Below, one piece after another: positions 1 to 5,281 of a stretch of 6,844 nt of DNA. Position numbers and translations under genes: made by a program. The notes under the pieces are model-generated. The model ran no database searches, was not told where the DNA came from, and saw nothing but the letters and a program-made list of their open reading frames with translations. The stretch is from Actinomycetota bacterium (GTDB taxonomy: Bacteria > Actinomycetota > Actinomycetes > Nanopelagicales > Nanopelagicaceae): assembly GCA_009702465.1 (NCBI GenBank), contig WLHY01000047.1, positions 1-6,844 on the forward strand. Direction: 5' to 3'. Positions within the stretch are counted from its first letter, which is position 1. Each line of letters begins with the position of its first letter.

Positions 1-46
1 CATTTGGCACAATTTTTTGGCATTGTGGGTTTAGACAAATCGCCAT
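1..46 (-). CDS. 5' end of an unidentified gene, third in the Rieske operon (partial)
   Basis: Reading leftward from an ATG at 46-44, the frame stays open to the window edge and gives about 15 residues, MAICLNPQCQKIVPN. A strong Shine-Dalgarno sequence, AAAGGAG (complement of 52-58), lies 5 nt before the ATG, and the start is only 29 nt after the stop of the Rieske gene. It is therefore probably the next gene of the same leftward operon. The two cysteines at residues 4 and 9 could belong to a small metal-binding motif, but too little is visible to name a family. The call rests on the ribosome-binding site, spacing and open frame alone. Confidence 0.55.
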   Translation of the reverse strand, partial: MAICLNPQCQKIVPN

Positions 47-75
47 ACCCACTCCTTTGCTAACGAATTTACAAC

Positions 76-489
76 TTAACCGACAGTTGCTACACCCTTA
101 GAAACTTTAATTGGCACACGCCTTAATCCAGTGGTTGCCGGTCCTAAAACTAAATCACCATCTGGTTCAAACTTTGAAAGATGAGCACTACATACCCAGC
201 CTTCAGGTGTTTGATCAACAATTACTCCTTGATGTGGGCAGGATAGATTAAATGCAACATAGGTTGAAGGACCAGTTCGGGCGATTGCCACCGGTATTTT
301 CTTGATTAAACCGATTCGAACGGAGCCGCCAACCTTTGCAAGTTGTGGAACCCCACTCAACCGAACAGATAGGCGATCTCTTGGAAGTTTTTTAATCGAA
401 GCATTTGCTGCTTGAGGAACCATTGCGCTGCCCATTAAAAGAGCAGCACAGGCTCCTGCAAGTAATCCGCGTCTTGAAATATCTTCCAT
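76..489 (-). CDS. Tat-exported Rieske [2Fe-2S] protein
   Basis: A 137-residue protein. Residues 1-30 form a twin-arginine signal peptide (SRRGLLAG near residues 5-12, a hydrophobic stretch, and a likely cut after ANA at 30), so the folded cluster protein should be exported. The Rieske motif is C84-P-H86 followed by C100-S-A-H103, which supplies the two cysteines and two histidines that bind the [2Fe-2S] cluster. The additional disulfide cysteines of bc1-type Rieske proteins (CTHLGC / CPCHG pattern) are absent: V89 and A102 are found at those places. This suggests an electron carrier unlike cytochrome bc1, perhaps of lower potential (inference). The start has an AGAGGA ribosome-binding site (498-503) that overlaps the stop codon of the secreted-protein gene upstream. 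The genes lie 12 nt apart, so translation is probably coupled. Partner and substrate are unknown. Confidence 0.88.
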   Translation of the reverse strand: MEDISRRGLLAGACAALLMGSAMVPQAANASIKKLPRDRLSVRLSGVPQLAKVGGSVRIGLIKKIPVAIARTGPSTYVAFNLSCPHQGVIVDQTPEGWVCSAHLSKFEPDGDLVLGPATTGLRRVPIKVSKGVATVG

Positions 490-501
490 CTTTTTAATCC
501 T

Positions 502-1128
502 CTATCTTGTACGAGCAATTTTTGAATAGAGAGTTACATCAGTACTTCCAAAGGCTAGACCATCTGGAAGTGAGCTTGCTGGCAAAGCTAGCACTGTTGC
601 AATTGTGGCGGCTACACCAGGAGAGAGAACCAAGGTTGCATCTTTATATGAGGTAGTTCGCAATCCAGCCTTACGATCATTAGTGATCTTTGGCTTTAAT
701 GTTGCAGCATTAGTGATTGTCATAATTGAAAGTGATTGATTTGCCGCCTGTGGCACAGTTGCAGTAACAACACCTTTTTCAAGATCTATCACTGGGTTAC
801 TAAGAACTAGTTGTAAATTGTTTGCTGTATTGAAAAATACAATGTTGCTGCCTTTGTGTTGTACGCCAGCTTTATTTGCCGTTACTGGAATATGAAAAAC
901 TAATTGTCCATTAGCAGAGGAGATTGAGTCACCAATTACAGATGAGGTTGCCCCACCTTGAACATAAATAACAACACCAGCAGTTTCAAATGTTGAAGCA
1001 ATTCCAGCAGCTGTTTTCATGTGGGTCATGCTCTGACCAGGTTTGGCTGAATCCGCTGTTGCCACTGCGGTTCCAGAGAGCGTTAGCGCGGCTGATATAG
1101 CCAGAGTTGTTAAGGGCTTGAATCTCAT
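502..1128 (-). CDS. Secreted beta-rich protein, possibly HtaA-like
   Basis: A 208-residue protein with a Sec signal peptide at about residues 1-25 (MRFKPLTTLA, a hydrophobic core, and a likely cut after ATA). The mature part is rich in short strands, with no transmembrane helix and no cysteine. Residues 79-124, from HIPVTANK through a strand-turn-strand run to NPVIDLEKGVVTA, and the end ALPASSLPDGLAFGSTDVTLYSK resemble the layout of HtaA domains, which bind heme in exported actinobacterial proteins. I recognise this only by pattern, so the heme role is tentative. A strong AGGAGG ribosome-binding site (1134-1139) fixes the start. It is the first gene of a leftward operon with the Rieske gene 12 nt behind it, and it diverges from a gene for a membrane cytochrome b5 protein. 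It could equally be a structural or redox partner of unknown family. Confidence 0.7.
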   Translation of the reverse strand: MRFKPLTTLAISAALTLSGTAVATADSAKPGQSMTHMKTAAGIASTFETAGVVIYVQGGATSSVIGDSISSANGQLVFHIPVTANKAGVQHKGSNIVFFNTANNLQLVLSNPVIDLEKGVVTATVPQAANQSLSIMTITNAATLKPKITNDRKAGLRTTSYKDATLVLSPGVAATIATVLALPASSLPDGLAFGSTDVTLYSKIARTR

Positions 1129-1163
1129 ACTGACCTCCTGCTTGGGTTATTGCTTACATTGAA

Positions 1164-1192
1164 AGATTAGGTCAGGCACTCTTTTTTCTCAA
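1164..1192 (-). promoter_or_regulatory. Promoter of the secreted protein/Rieske operon
   Basis: On the minus strand a -35 box TTGAGA (complement of 1187-1192) and a -10 box TAATCT (complement of 1164-1169) are separated by exactly 17 nt, close to the sigma-70/SigA consensus. Transcription would start near 1157, giving a leader of about 28 nt that carries the AGGAGG ribosome-binding site. Confidence 0.6.
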
Positions 1193-1251
1193 TAGCGGCC
1201 ACACAGGATTGCGGTGAGACTTATAACTCTCAGCCATTATTAAGAGAGATT

Positions 1252-1280
1252 TTGCAATTGCATACCCACAGGGCTATTGT
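1252..1280 (+). promoter_or_regulatory. Promoter of the DUF2231-cytochrome b5 gene
   Basis: A -35 box TTGCAA (1252-1257) and a -10 box TATTGT (1275-1280) are separated by 17 nt. Transcription would start near 1287, about 30 nt before the preferred ATG at 1317. This promoter points away from the one at 1164-1192, so about 60 nt between the two -35 boxes could hold shared regulator sites. No clear operator palindrome was seen there. Confidence 0.5.
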
Positions 1281-1316
1281 GAAAAGATAGCGTGACCAAG
1301 ATGATAGGGGATGTGG

Positions 1317-2165
1317 ATGTTTGACCTAATAACTGGATTACCGATCCATCCACTGATCAGTCACGCCGTAGTTGTAGTTGTTCCACTTGCGGCTATTGGC
1401 GCATTAATCCTCACCTTTGTCGCTAAATGGCGCAGTACATACCTACCTCTTGTGTACATTGCAGTTTTACTTTCACCAATTACCGCCTTTATTGCCACCC
1501 AATCTGGTGAGGCATTATCGGAAAGAGTTGGCTTACCAAAATCTCACTCAACCTTGGGCGAGCGGTTGGCTTTAGTAGTACTAGCGTTTGCGATCATATT
1601 TTCTATCTGGTTTGCGATTGAGAAATCAGATCGGGTTCGCACCAAGTCTCCGAAGTTATTGCAGCAAGTGGTTAAAGTTTTTGTCCCTTTACTTGCAATA
1701 ACCAGCTTAGTTTTGACAGTTTTGGTTGGGCATTCGGGGGCAGAGGCAACTTGGAAGTATCGAATCACGCAGGCAGAGGTATCAGCATTAGAAGGTCCTG
1801 CTCCAAGTGCCAGCGCTCCTGCGGGCACCATTAATTTATCAACCGCCGAAGTCAAAAGGCACAACACCAAGACAGATTGTTGGAGCATAGTTAATGGCAA
1901 GGTTTACAACCTAACTAGCTATGTTCAAAACCATCCAGGTGGTGCTGCTGTCATTTCAAATATTTGCGGGAAAGATGGCACCAACTCCTTCACTAATCAA
2001 CACAATACGCAAAGCAAACCAAACTCAGTGTTAAGTGGATTCTTATTGGGCTCTCTAGGAGCATCAATAACAAAAGAGGCGGGTCAGCAAGTGATTGCGC
2101 CTCCAGCATCTAGCAACAATGGAGAGTCTGGCGAAGAGTCTGGTGAAGAGTCCGAAAAAGATTAA
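1317..2165 (+). CDS. DUF2231 membrane protein fused to an extracytoplasmic cytochrome b5 domain
   Basis: 282 residues from the ATG at 1317. An ATG at 1311 is in frame but abuts the AGGGG ribosome-binding site (1306-1310), which sits 6 nt before 1317. Numbering from 1317, four membrane helices lie near residues 14-36, 43-61, 84-101 and 121-139. The first part fits DUF2231, with histidines in PIHPLISH (11, 16) and VGHSGAE (139). Positive loops (KWRSTY; EKSDRVRTKSPK) place the helix ends so that the C-terminal part faces outside. Residues 172-248 form a cytochrome b5 fold with the signature YVQNHPGG. H206 and probably H229 are the axial heme ligands. C188 and C217 could form a disulfide, in line with export. 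The tail is acidic and repetitive (GEESGEES). Such proteins probably pass electrons across or at the membrane. The partner is unknown, but the divergent Rieske gene is a candidate. Confidence 0.88.
   Translation: MFDLITGLPIHPLISHAVVVVVPLAAIGALILTFVAKWRSTYLPLVYIAVLLSPITAFIATQSGEALSERVGLPKSHSTLGERLALVVLAFAIIFSIWFAIEKSDRVRTKSPKLLQQVVKVFVPLLAITSLVLTVLVGHSGAEATWKYRITQAEVSALEGPAPSASAPAGTINLSTAEVKRHNTKTDCWSIVNGKVYNLTSYVQNHPGGAAVISNICGKDGTNSFTNQHNTQSKPNSVLSGFLLGSLGASITKEAGQQVIAPPASSNNGESGEESGEESEKD
2124..2159 (+). repeat. 12-nt tandem repeat encoding the acidic tail
   Basis: Three consecutive 12-nt units, GAGTCTGGCGAA, GAGTCTGGTGAA and GAGTCCGAAAAA, encode the Glu/Ser/Gly tail of the DUF2231-cytochrome b5 protein. 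The third unit is diverged. This kind of array can change in copy number by slippage, which would lengthen or shorten the tail without changing frame. Confidence 0.7.
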
Positions 2166-2308
2166 GAGCATTTAATAAAACAACTCTAAGTGGGCGCTGA
2201 AGAACCTGAACACTTTTAGGCAGAATTGAAACTTCTCCAAATTTGGTTATCCGCATTGTTTATGAAAATCCTTGGTCGAGTCCTACCAATTCTCTATATT
2301 TAGCTTAC

Positions 2309-2337
2309 TTGCCTAAAAATATTAACGTGTGTACAAT
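2309..2337 (+). promoter_or_regulatory. Promoter of the toxin-antitoxin operon
   Basis: A -35 box TTGCCT (2309-2314) and a -10 box TACAAT (2332-2337) are spaced by 17 nt. Transcription would start near 2344, leaving a leader of only about 12 nt with the AGGAGG ribosome-binding site at 2346-2351. Confidence 0.6.
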
Positions 2338-2346
2338 GTGCGCACA
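2330..2346 (+). promoter_or_regulatory. Palindromic operator overlapping the -10 box
   Basis: A 6-bp palindrome TGTACA (2330-2335) is followed at once by a perfect 10-bp palindrome TGTGCGCACA (2337-2346). Together they cover the -10 box and the expected start point. Ribbon-helix-helix antitoxins usually bind such short palindromes in their own promoter, alone or with the toxin, so autorepression is the likely role (inference from family and position). Confidence 0.55.
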
Positions 2347-2355
2347 GGAGGAAAC

Positions 2356-2619
2356 ATGGCTTCAGACACAACGCTAAATGTTCGTATAGAGGAAGATGTA
2401 AAGTTAAAGGCTGCTCGGATACTAGAAGCCTCAGGCTTAACAACCTCTAGCGCTGTTCGCATGTTTTTACTTCGTGTAATTGAAGATAAAGCGCTGCCAT
2501 TTGATCCAACTCGACCAAACATAAAGACTCTTAATGCTATAAAAGCTGCAAAGTCTGGAAAAACAAAGAGAGCCAAGGATTCAAGAGCGCTAACGAAACG
2601 GTTGAATGCGCGAAATTGA
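2356..2619 (+). CDS. RelB/DinJ-family antitoxin
   Basis: 87 residues from the ATG at 2356, chosen because AGGAGG (2346-2351) lies 4 nt before it. An ATG at 2329 in the same frame would lie upstream of the predicted transcription start and has no such site. Residues 3-40 fit a ribbon-helix-helix DNA-binding fold: a strand TTLNVRIEED, a helix around KLKAARILEASG, and a second helix beginning TTSSAVRMFLLRVIED. These are followed by the ALPFDP segment typical of RelB/DinJ proteins. The basic C-terminal part, with many Lys and Arg, would wrap the toxin. It should neutralise the downstream YafQ-like ribonuclease and repress the operon. Its end overlaps the toxin gene by 14 nt, so the two are translated together. 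Confidence 0.88.
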   Translation: MASDTTLNVRIEEDVKLKAARILEASGLTTSSAVRMFLLRVIEDKALPFDPTRPNIKTLNAIKAAKSGKTKRAKDSRALTKRLNARN

Positions 2620-2884
2620 CTTTACCAGTCAATTTAAAAAAGATTTCAAGCGTGAAGGCAAGTCACGCAAAATAAAAAATTTTCAAGAAGTATTTGAAGC
2701 AATTATTGATCTATTGGTTAGAGATGAAACATTGCCTCGAAGAATGCGTGATCATTTACTAAAGGGTGATTACACTGGGATTCGCGAATGTCACATAGCC
2801 CCTGACTTACTCCTTCTTTACTTTAAAAGTGGGGAGAATTTGTTAACGCTAGTCAGGATGGGAAGTCATTCAGAATTGTTTTGA
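2606..2884 (+). CDS. yafQ: YafQ-type mRNA interferase toxin (RelE superfamily)
   Basis: 92 residues, the normal length for YafQ. It should cut mRNA on the ribosome and stop translation when the antitoxin is lost. The catalytic set known from E. coli YafQ is present at nearly the same positions: H50 in RDHLL, H63 and D67 in RECHIAPDL, H88 in GSHSELF, and the terminal F92. The toxin therefore looks intact and active rather than decayed. The ATG at 2606 lies inside the antitoxin gene (14-nt overlap) with no strong ribosome-binding site of its own, which suggests translational coupling and keeps antitoxin in excess. The stop lies 47 nt before the tRNA-derived repeat at 2932, so the pair sits right outside that boundary. 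The symbol follows the family resemblance. Confidence 0.9.
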   Translation: MREIDFTSQFKKDFKREGKSRKIKNFQEVFEAIIDLLVRDETLPRRMRDHLLKGDYTGIRECHIAPDLLLLYFKSGENLLTLVRMGSHSELF

Positions 2885-2931
2885 AATCGAAAAACTTTGA
2901 ATTTTCAGCATAAAACACAGACTGACTGCGC

Positions 2932-2956
2932 GTGGGTTGTGAGGGACTCGAACCCC
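2932..2956 (+). repeat. Left copy of a 25-bp direct repeat: displaced tRNA-Lys 3' end (attL-like)
   Basis: These 25 bases are identical, and in the same orientation, to 4495-4519. The right copy is the T-loop and 3' acceptor strand of tRNA-Lys plus its discriminator base and one flanking base. The match is too specific to be only the conserved T-loop, because it covers the whole acceptor half. A fragment like this downstream of an intact tRNA is the usual mark left by integration at a tRNA 3' end. Confidence 0.75.
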
Positions 2957-3017
2957 AAGAGGGGTTATGTACTCACATGGTCCACATATAGATGTAATCG
3001 ATCTTGATCCACAACCC
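2934..3017 (-). pseudogene. Degenerate tRNA-like segment
   Basis: On the minus strand this 84-nt segment begins with GGGTTGTG and ends with CACAACCC, an 8-bp perfect stem equal to the tRNA-Lys acceptor stem extended by one pair. It keeps a T-loop (TTCGAGT). A recognisable D-arm (AGxxGG) and anticodon arm are missing. Instead the middle holds short hairpins at 2951-2966 (6-bp stem, 4-nt loop), 2967-2978 and 2984-2995 (4-bp stems). It is probably a tRNA-Lys relic whose middle was replaced or scrambled. A small structured RNA is the alternative. Confidence 0.4.
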
Positions 3018-3108
3018 GTACTAGGGATGGGGTCTGACTATTCCAAGAATTTGAACACGATTTGGATGGACTTGGGCGTTAAGACTTTTATTGGTGCTTT
3101 TTTGCTCT

Positions 3109-3114
3109 TATTCT
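3109..3114 (+). promoter_or_regulatory. -10 box for a leaderless start of the secreted peptidase gene
   Basis: TATTCT ends 6 nt before the GTG at 3121, the spacing expected when transcription starts at the first base of the start codon. No Shine-Dalgarno sequence precedes any of the possible starts. Leaderless mRNAs with only a TANNNT box are common in Actinobacteria. No good -35 box is visible. Confidence 0.4.
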
Positions 3115-3120
3115 AATTCC

Positions 3121-4437
3121 GTGAAACGTTCCGCTTTTCTGGTTGCAATCTCATTGACTTTTGGAGTTCTCTCTCCGATTTCGGCAAATGCTGCAGTGAA
3201 GACCGGAGCCACCTGTAAAAAAGTTGGATTTAAGTCATCTGACTCTGGAAAGAATTTTACATGCACCAGATTTGGTGCCAGATTAATATGGCGTGAAGAC
3301 GTGTCAAAGAATAAACCGAAACAGCAAGTTATTAAGTTGCCAAAACCTGGAGATGCAGCACTGAAACCTTACGGGTGCGGAGCTGGCGCTTGGTATTATC
3401 GATTTAGTAATGGAGTCATGCAGCGCTCATTCTTCGAAGATAAGTACTTCACATCCAAAGATCCACGCAGGGAATCATCCTTTCATCCGATTAGAGTTAA
3501 AGCATATGCAGCGGTTCGCAAACAATTTAACGCAAATAATCCTGTAGGAGCTACCGTTCAAACCAATGTCAGTAAGACTTTTCCTAGAGAACTTTTAGAA
3601 ACATTACAAGAACAGCTGCGCCAGAATATTTCCCATTGGCATGAGTACTTGCCTTCTGGTTCAACTGTTCAGGCAACTTACTTCACCGGTAGCGATAAAG
3701 AATTTGGTGATAATTCAAAGCAAACTATGAGCGGACCACTTGAAGATTTTTTCATGAAAGAATTAGAAAAAAATAAGGAATTTAACTGTTCGTTAGGTGC
3801 AGGTGTATCTGGGGCACACCTAATCAATAAGGGGCCAAATGAGGGACAACCTGGATATTGGTTTGCTGCCAGTACTCCGCCGCAGCAAACTTTCTGGGGG
3901 CCGTTTTACCAACCACATGAACTCACCCATAGCGTGCAGGCTTTAATTGTTGATGACATATGGTCAATAAAGATGCCAATGAATTTTCATGAGGGTGGGG
4001 CCGAATTTTTTGGGATGGCTATGGGTTATTCGAATTTAGCCTGGTATTCAGATGAGGTTGATAAGCGAATTATTGAAAAGGACATGTATGAACGAGTAAT
4101 GGAAATTAAGAGCAAGGAAGACGTAGTAAAAATGCTCAAAATTACCGAAGACAATCCAGGACCATTTGCAGCGGGGACTGAAGTTACAAATTCTGTTCGG
4201 TGGGCATATTCAATGGGAAATCTATTGTGGGAGTGGGTAACGGCCGAATATGGGTATGAAACATATTGGAATATTCTGAAATCACTTAACTTAACCCGAG
4301 ATTATGAGAAATCTATCAAAGATGTTCTGGGGGTATCTAAGGAACAACTTTATGAAAATGCCTCCCCCTATATTCTTCTGCAAATAAAAAATGCCTTAGG
4401 CAATGGCTGGAGTAAGAGTTACAAAACAAATCCCTAG
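3121..4437 (+). CDS. Secreted HEXXH zinc metallopeptidase-like protein
   Basis: 438 residues from the GTG at 3121. The frame opens at a TTG (3091), but that would put ten polar residues before the signal peptide. Residues 1-24 are a Sec signal peptide (MKRSAFLVAI, with a likely cut after SANA). Next comes a small domain with C32 and C48, ending in a GARLIW motif. HELTH at 266-270 is a HEXXH zinc site. HEGGAE at 290-295 offers E291 as third zinc ligand, the gluzincin arrangement (HEXXH, then EGxAE). The C-terminal half is helical (YSMGNLLWEWVTAEYG around 363-378; VLGVSKEQL near 402-410), like the helical parts of M1/M9-type gluzincins. Substrate and exact family are not recognised. It is the only gene between the two tRNA-derived repeats, so it may be cargo of an inserted element. 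Its base composition looks like that of its neighbours. Confidence 0.8.
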   Translation: MKRSAFLVAISLTFGVLSPISANAAVKTGATCKKVGFKSSDSGKNFTCTRFGARLIWREDVSKNKPKQQVIKLPKPGDAALKPYGCGAGAWYYRFSNGVMQRSFFEDKYFTSKDPRRESSFHPIRVKAYAAVRKQFNANNPVGATVQTNVSKTFPRELLETLQEQLRQNISHWHEYLPSGSTVQATYFTGSDKEFGDNSKQTMSGPLEDFFMKELEKNKEFNCSLGAGVSGAHLINKGPNEGQPGYWFAASTPPQQTFWGPFYQPHELTHSVQALIVDDIWSIKMPMNFHEGGAEFFGMAMGYSNLAWYSDEVDKRIIEKDMYERVMEIKSKEDVVKMLKITEDNPGPFAAGTEVTNSVRWAYSMGNLLWEWVTAEYGYETYWNILKSLNLTRDYEKSIKDVLGVSKEQLYENASPYILLQIKNALGNGWSKSYKTNP

Positions 4438-4494
4438 ATATTTCTGAATATTCCAAATAACCAACAAAACAAAAGTGTTTCTAAGGAAAACTAA

Positions 4495-4519
4495 GTGGGT
4501 TGTGAGGGACTCGAACCCC
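4495..4519 (+). repeat. Right copy of the 25-bp direct repeat, inside tRNA-Lys (attR-like)
   Basis: Identical to 2932-2956, with a distance of 1563 nt between the copies. The identity stops at 4520, inside the T-stem, and at 4494, one base beyond the discriminator. It therefore covers the stretch of a tRNA gene that tyrosine recombinases often use as attachment core. Confidence 0.75.
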
Positions 4520-4568
4520 CGACCCGGTGATTAAGAGTCACCTGCTCTACCAACTGAGCTAACAACCC
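4496..4568 (-). tRNA. tRNA-Lys (CTT)
   Basis: A 73-nt cloverleaf on the minus strand. The acceptor stem is GGGTTGT/ACAACCC, the D-arm GCTC-AGTTGGTA-GAGC and the anticodon stem GGTGA/TCACC. The anticodon loop CTCTTAA has anticodon CTT (complement of 4533-4535). The T-loop is TTCGAGT and the discriminator is A. The CCA tail is not encoded and must be added by the nucleotidyltransferase. Its last 24 bases belong to the 25-bp repeat also found at 2932-2956, so its 3' half may have been supplied by an inserted element. It lies 73 nt behind ppa on the same strand. Confidence 0.97.
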
Positions 4569-4641
4569 GGTCTTTTGTACTGGCCGACCCTATCAGCGTT
4601 TTATTGTGGTTTTATTCCTTTTATTAAGGGTATTTTCTGGC

Positions 4642-5133
4642 TTAATGTGTTTTAAAGCGGTTGTAAGAGTTGTTGATCTCCTCCTCGGCGGCGGCATGGT
4701 TTACCCAATCTCCACCATGTACTGATTTATTTGGTTCGAGAGATTTGTAGACCTCGAAAAAGTGCCTGATCTCTTCTAATTCAAAGGTTGGCAGATCTGA
4801 AATATCAGTTAGGTAATCTTTGCGAATATCACCAGCTGCAACACATAGCAACTTATCATCGCCACCCTTTTCATCAGTCATGCGAAGCATGCCAATGGTG
4901 CGACAGGAAACAATGCAGCCAGGAAAGGTTGGTTCATCCAACATGACGAGAGCGTCAAGTGGATCGCCATCTAGGGAAAGTGTGTTTTCAACAAAGCCGT
5001 AATCATATGGATAGCGGGTAGATGTAAATAACATTCGATCAAGTCGAATCTGGCCGGTGCTGTGATCGATCTCGTACTTATTTCTAGAGCCAGCTGGAAT
5101 TTCAATTACAACATCAAAGATCATCGGTTTCAT
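4642..5133 (-). CDS. ppa: Inorganic pyrophosphatase, family I
   Basis: 163 residues, close to the usual length of actinobacterial family I enzymes. It hydrolyses pyrophosphate to two phosphates in the cytoplasm, with magnesium, and so pulls forward DNA, RNA and protein synthesis. The active site is complete: E11, K19 and E21 in SRNKYEID; R33; Y41 and Y45 in YPYDYGF; the signature D55-G-D57-P-L-D60; D87-E88 and D92-K94 in [11 protein letters not shown]; and Y129-K130. The start is supported by an AGGAGA ribosome-binding site (5139-5144) 5 nt before the ATG. It lies 46 nt behind tRNA-His and ahead of tRNA-Lys on the same strand, so a common transcript with the two tRNAs is possible. I see no clear terminator after it. 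Confidence 0.97.
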   Translation of the reverse strand: MKPMIFDVVIEIPAGSRNKYEIDHSTGQIRLDRMLFTSTRYPYDYGFVENTLSLDGDPLDALVMLDEPTFPGCIVSCRTIGMLRMTDEKGGDDKLLCVAAGDIRKDYLTDISDLPTFELEEIRHFFEVYKSLEPNKSVHGGDWVNHAAAEEEINNSYNRFKTH

Positions 5134-5179
5134 TTAACTCTCCTAGATTCTAAAATGTTGCTTTGTTTGCTTGAAATAG

Positions 5180-5256
5180 TGGGGTGAGCGACGGGGCTCG
5201 AACCCGCGACATCCCGGACCACAACCGGGTGCTCTACCAGCTGAGCTACGCCCACC
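5180..5256 (-). tRNA. tRNA-His (GTG)
   Basis: A cloverleaf on the minus strand. The acceptor stem is GTGGGCG/CGCTCAC, the D-arm GCTC-AGCTGGTA-GAGC and the anticodon stem CCCGG/CCGGG. The loop TTGTGGT has anticodon GTG, and the T-arm is GCGGG-TTCGAGC-CCCGT. The base before position 1 is G (complement of 5256) and the discriminator is C (5183), giving the G-1:C73 pair that histidyl-tRNA synthetase needs. CCA is encoded (5182-5180), unlike in tRNA-Lys nearby. It follows orn by 25 nt on the same strand. Confidence 0.97.
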
Positions 5257-5281
5257 ATGTTTGTTACAGGGTAATACTACT

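Noticed and set aside
25..52. GTGGGT/ACCCAC inverted repeat after the Rieske gene, a possible terminator
   Set aside because: The loop is 16 nt, no T-run follows on the minus strand, and the repeat overlaps the start of the next probable gene.
1544..1900. 118-residue open frame on the minus strand
   Set aside because: It lies wholly opposite the DUF2231-cytochrome b5 gene, has no ribosome-binding site, and its protein shows no domain.
2237..2246. Perfect palindrome CCAAATTTGG
   Set aside because: It is about 70 nt upstream of the toxin-antitoxin promoter, has no second copy, and such AT-centred palindromes arise often by chance.
2262..2303. 13-codon open frame before the toxin-antitoxin operon
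   Set aside because: It is very short and has no ribosome-binding site or promoter.
2322..2576. 84-residue open frame on the minus strand
   Set aside because: It is the antisense shadow of the antitoxin gene, which has a clear family and ribosome-binding site.
2888..2905. A/T-only stem after the toxin gene, a possible terminator
   Set aside because: The stem is only A-T pairs apart from one G-C and no T-run follows.
2932..4519. Insertion sequence or transposon
   Set aside because: There is no transposase and there are no terminal inverted repeats at the block ends; the direct repeat is tRNA-derived, so integration at a tRNA is the better model.
4820..5002. 60-residue open frame on the plus strand
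   Set aside because: It lies opposite ppa, whose active-site residues fix the true frame.
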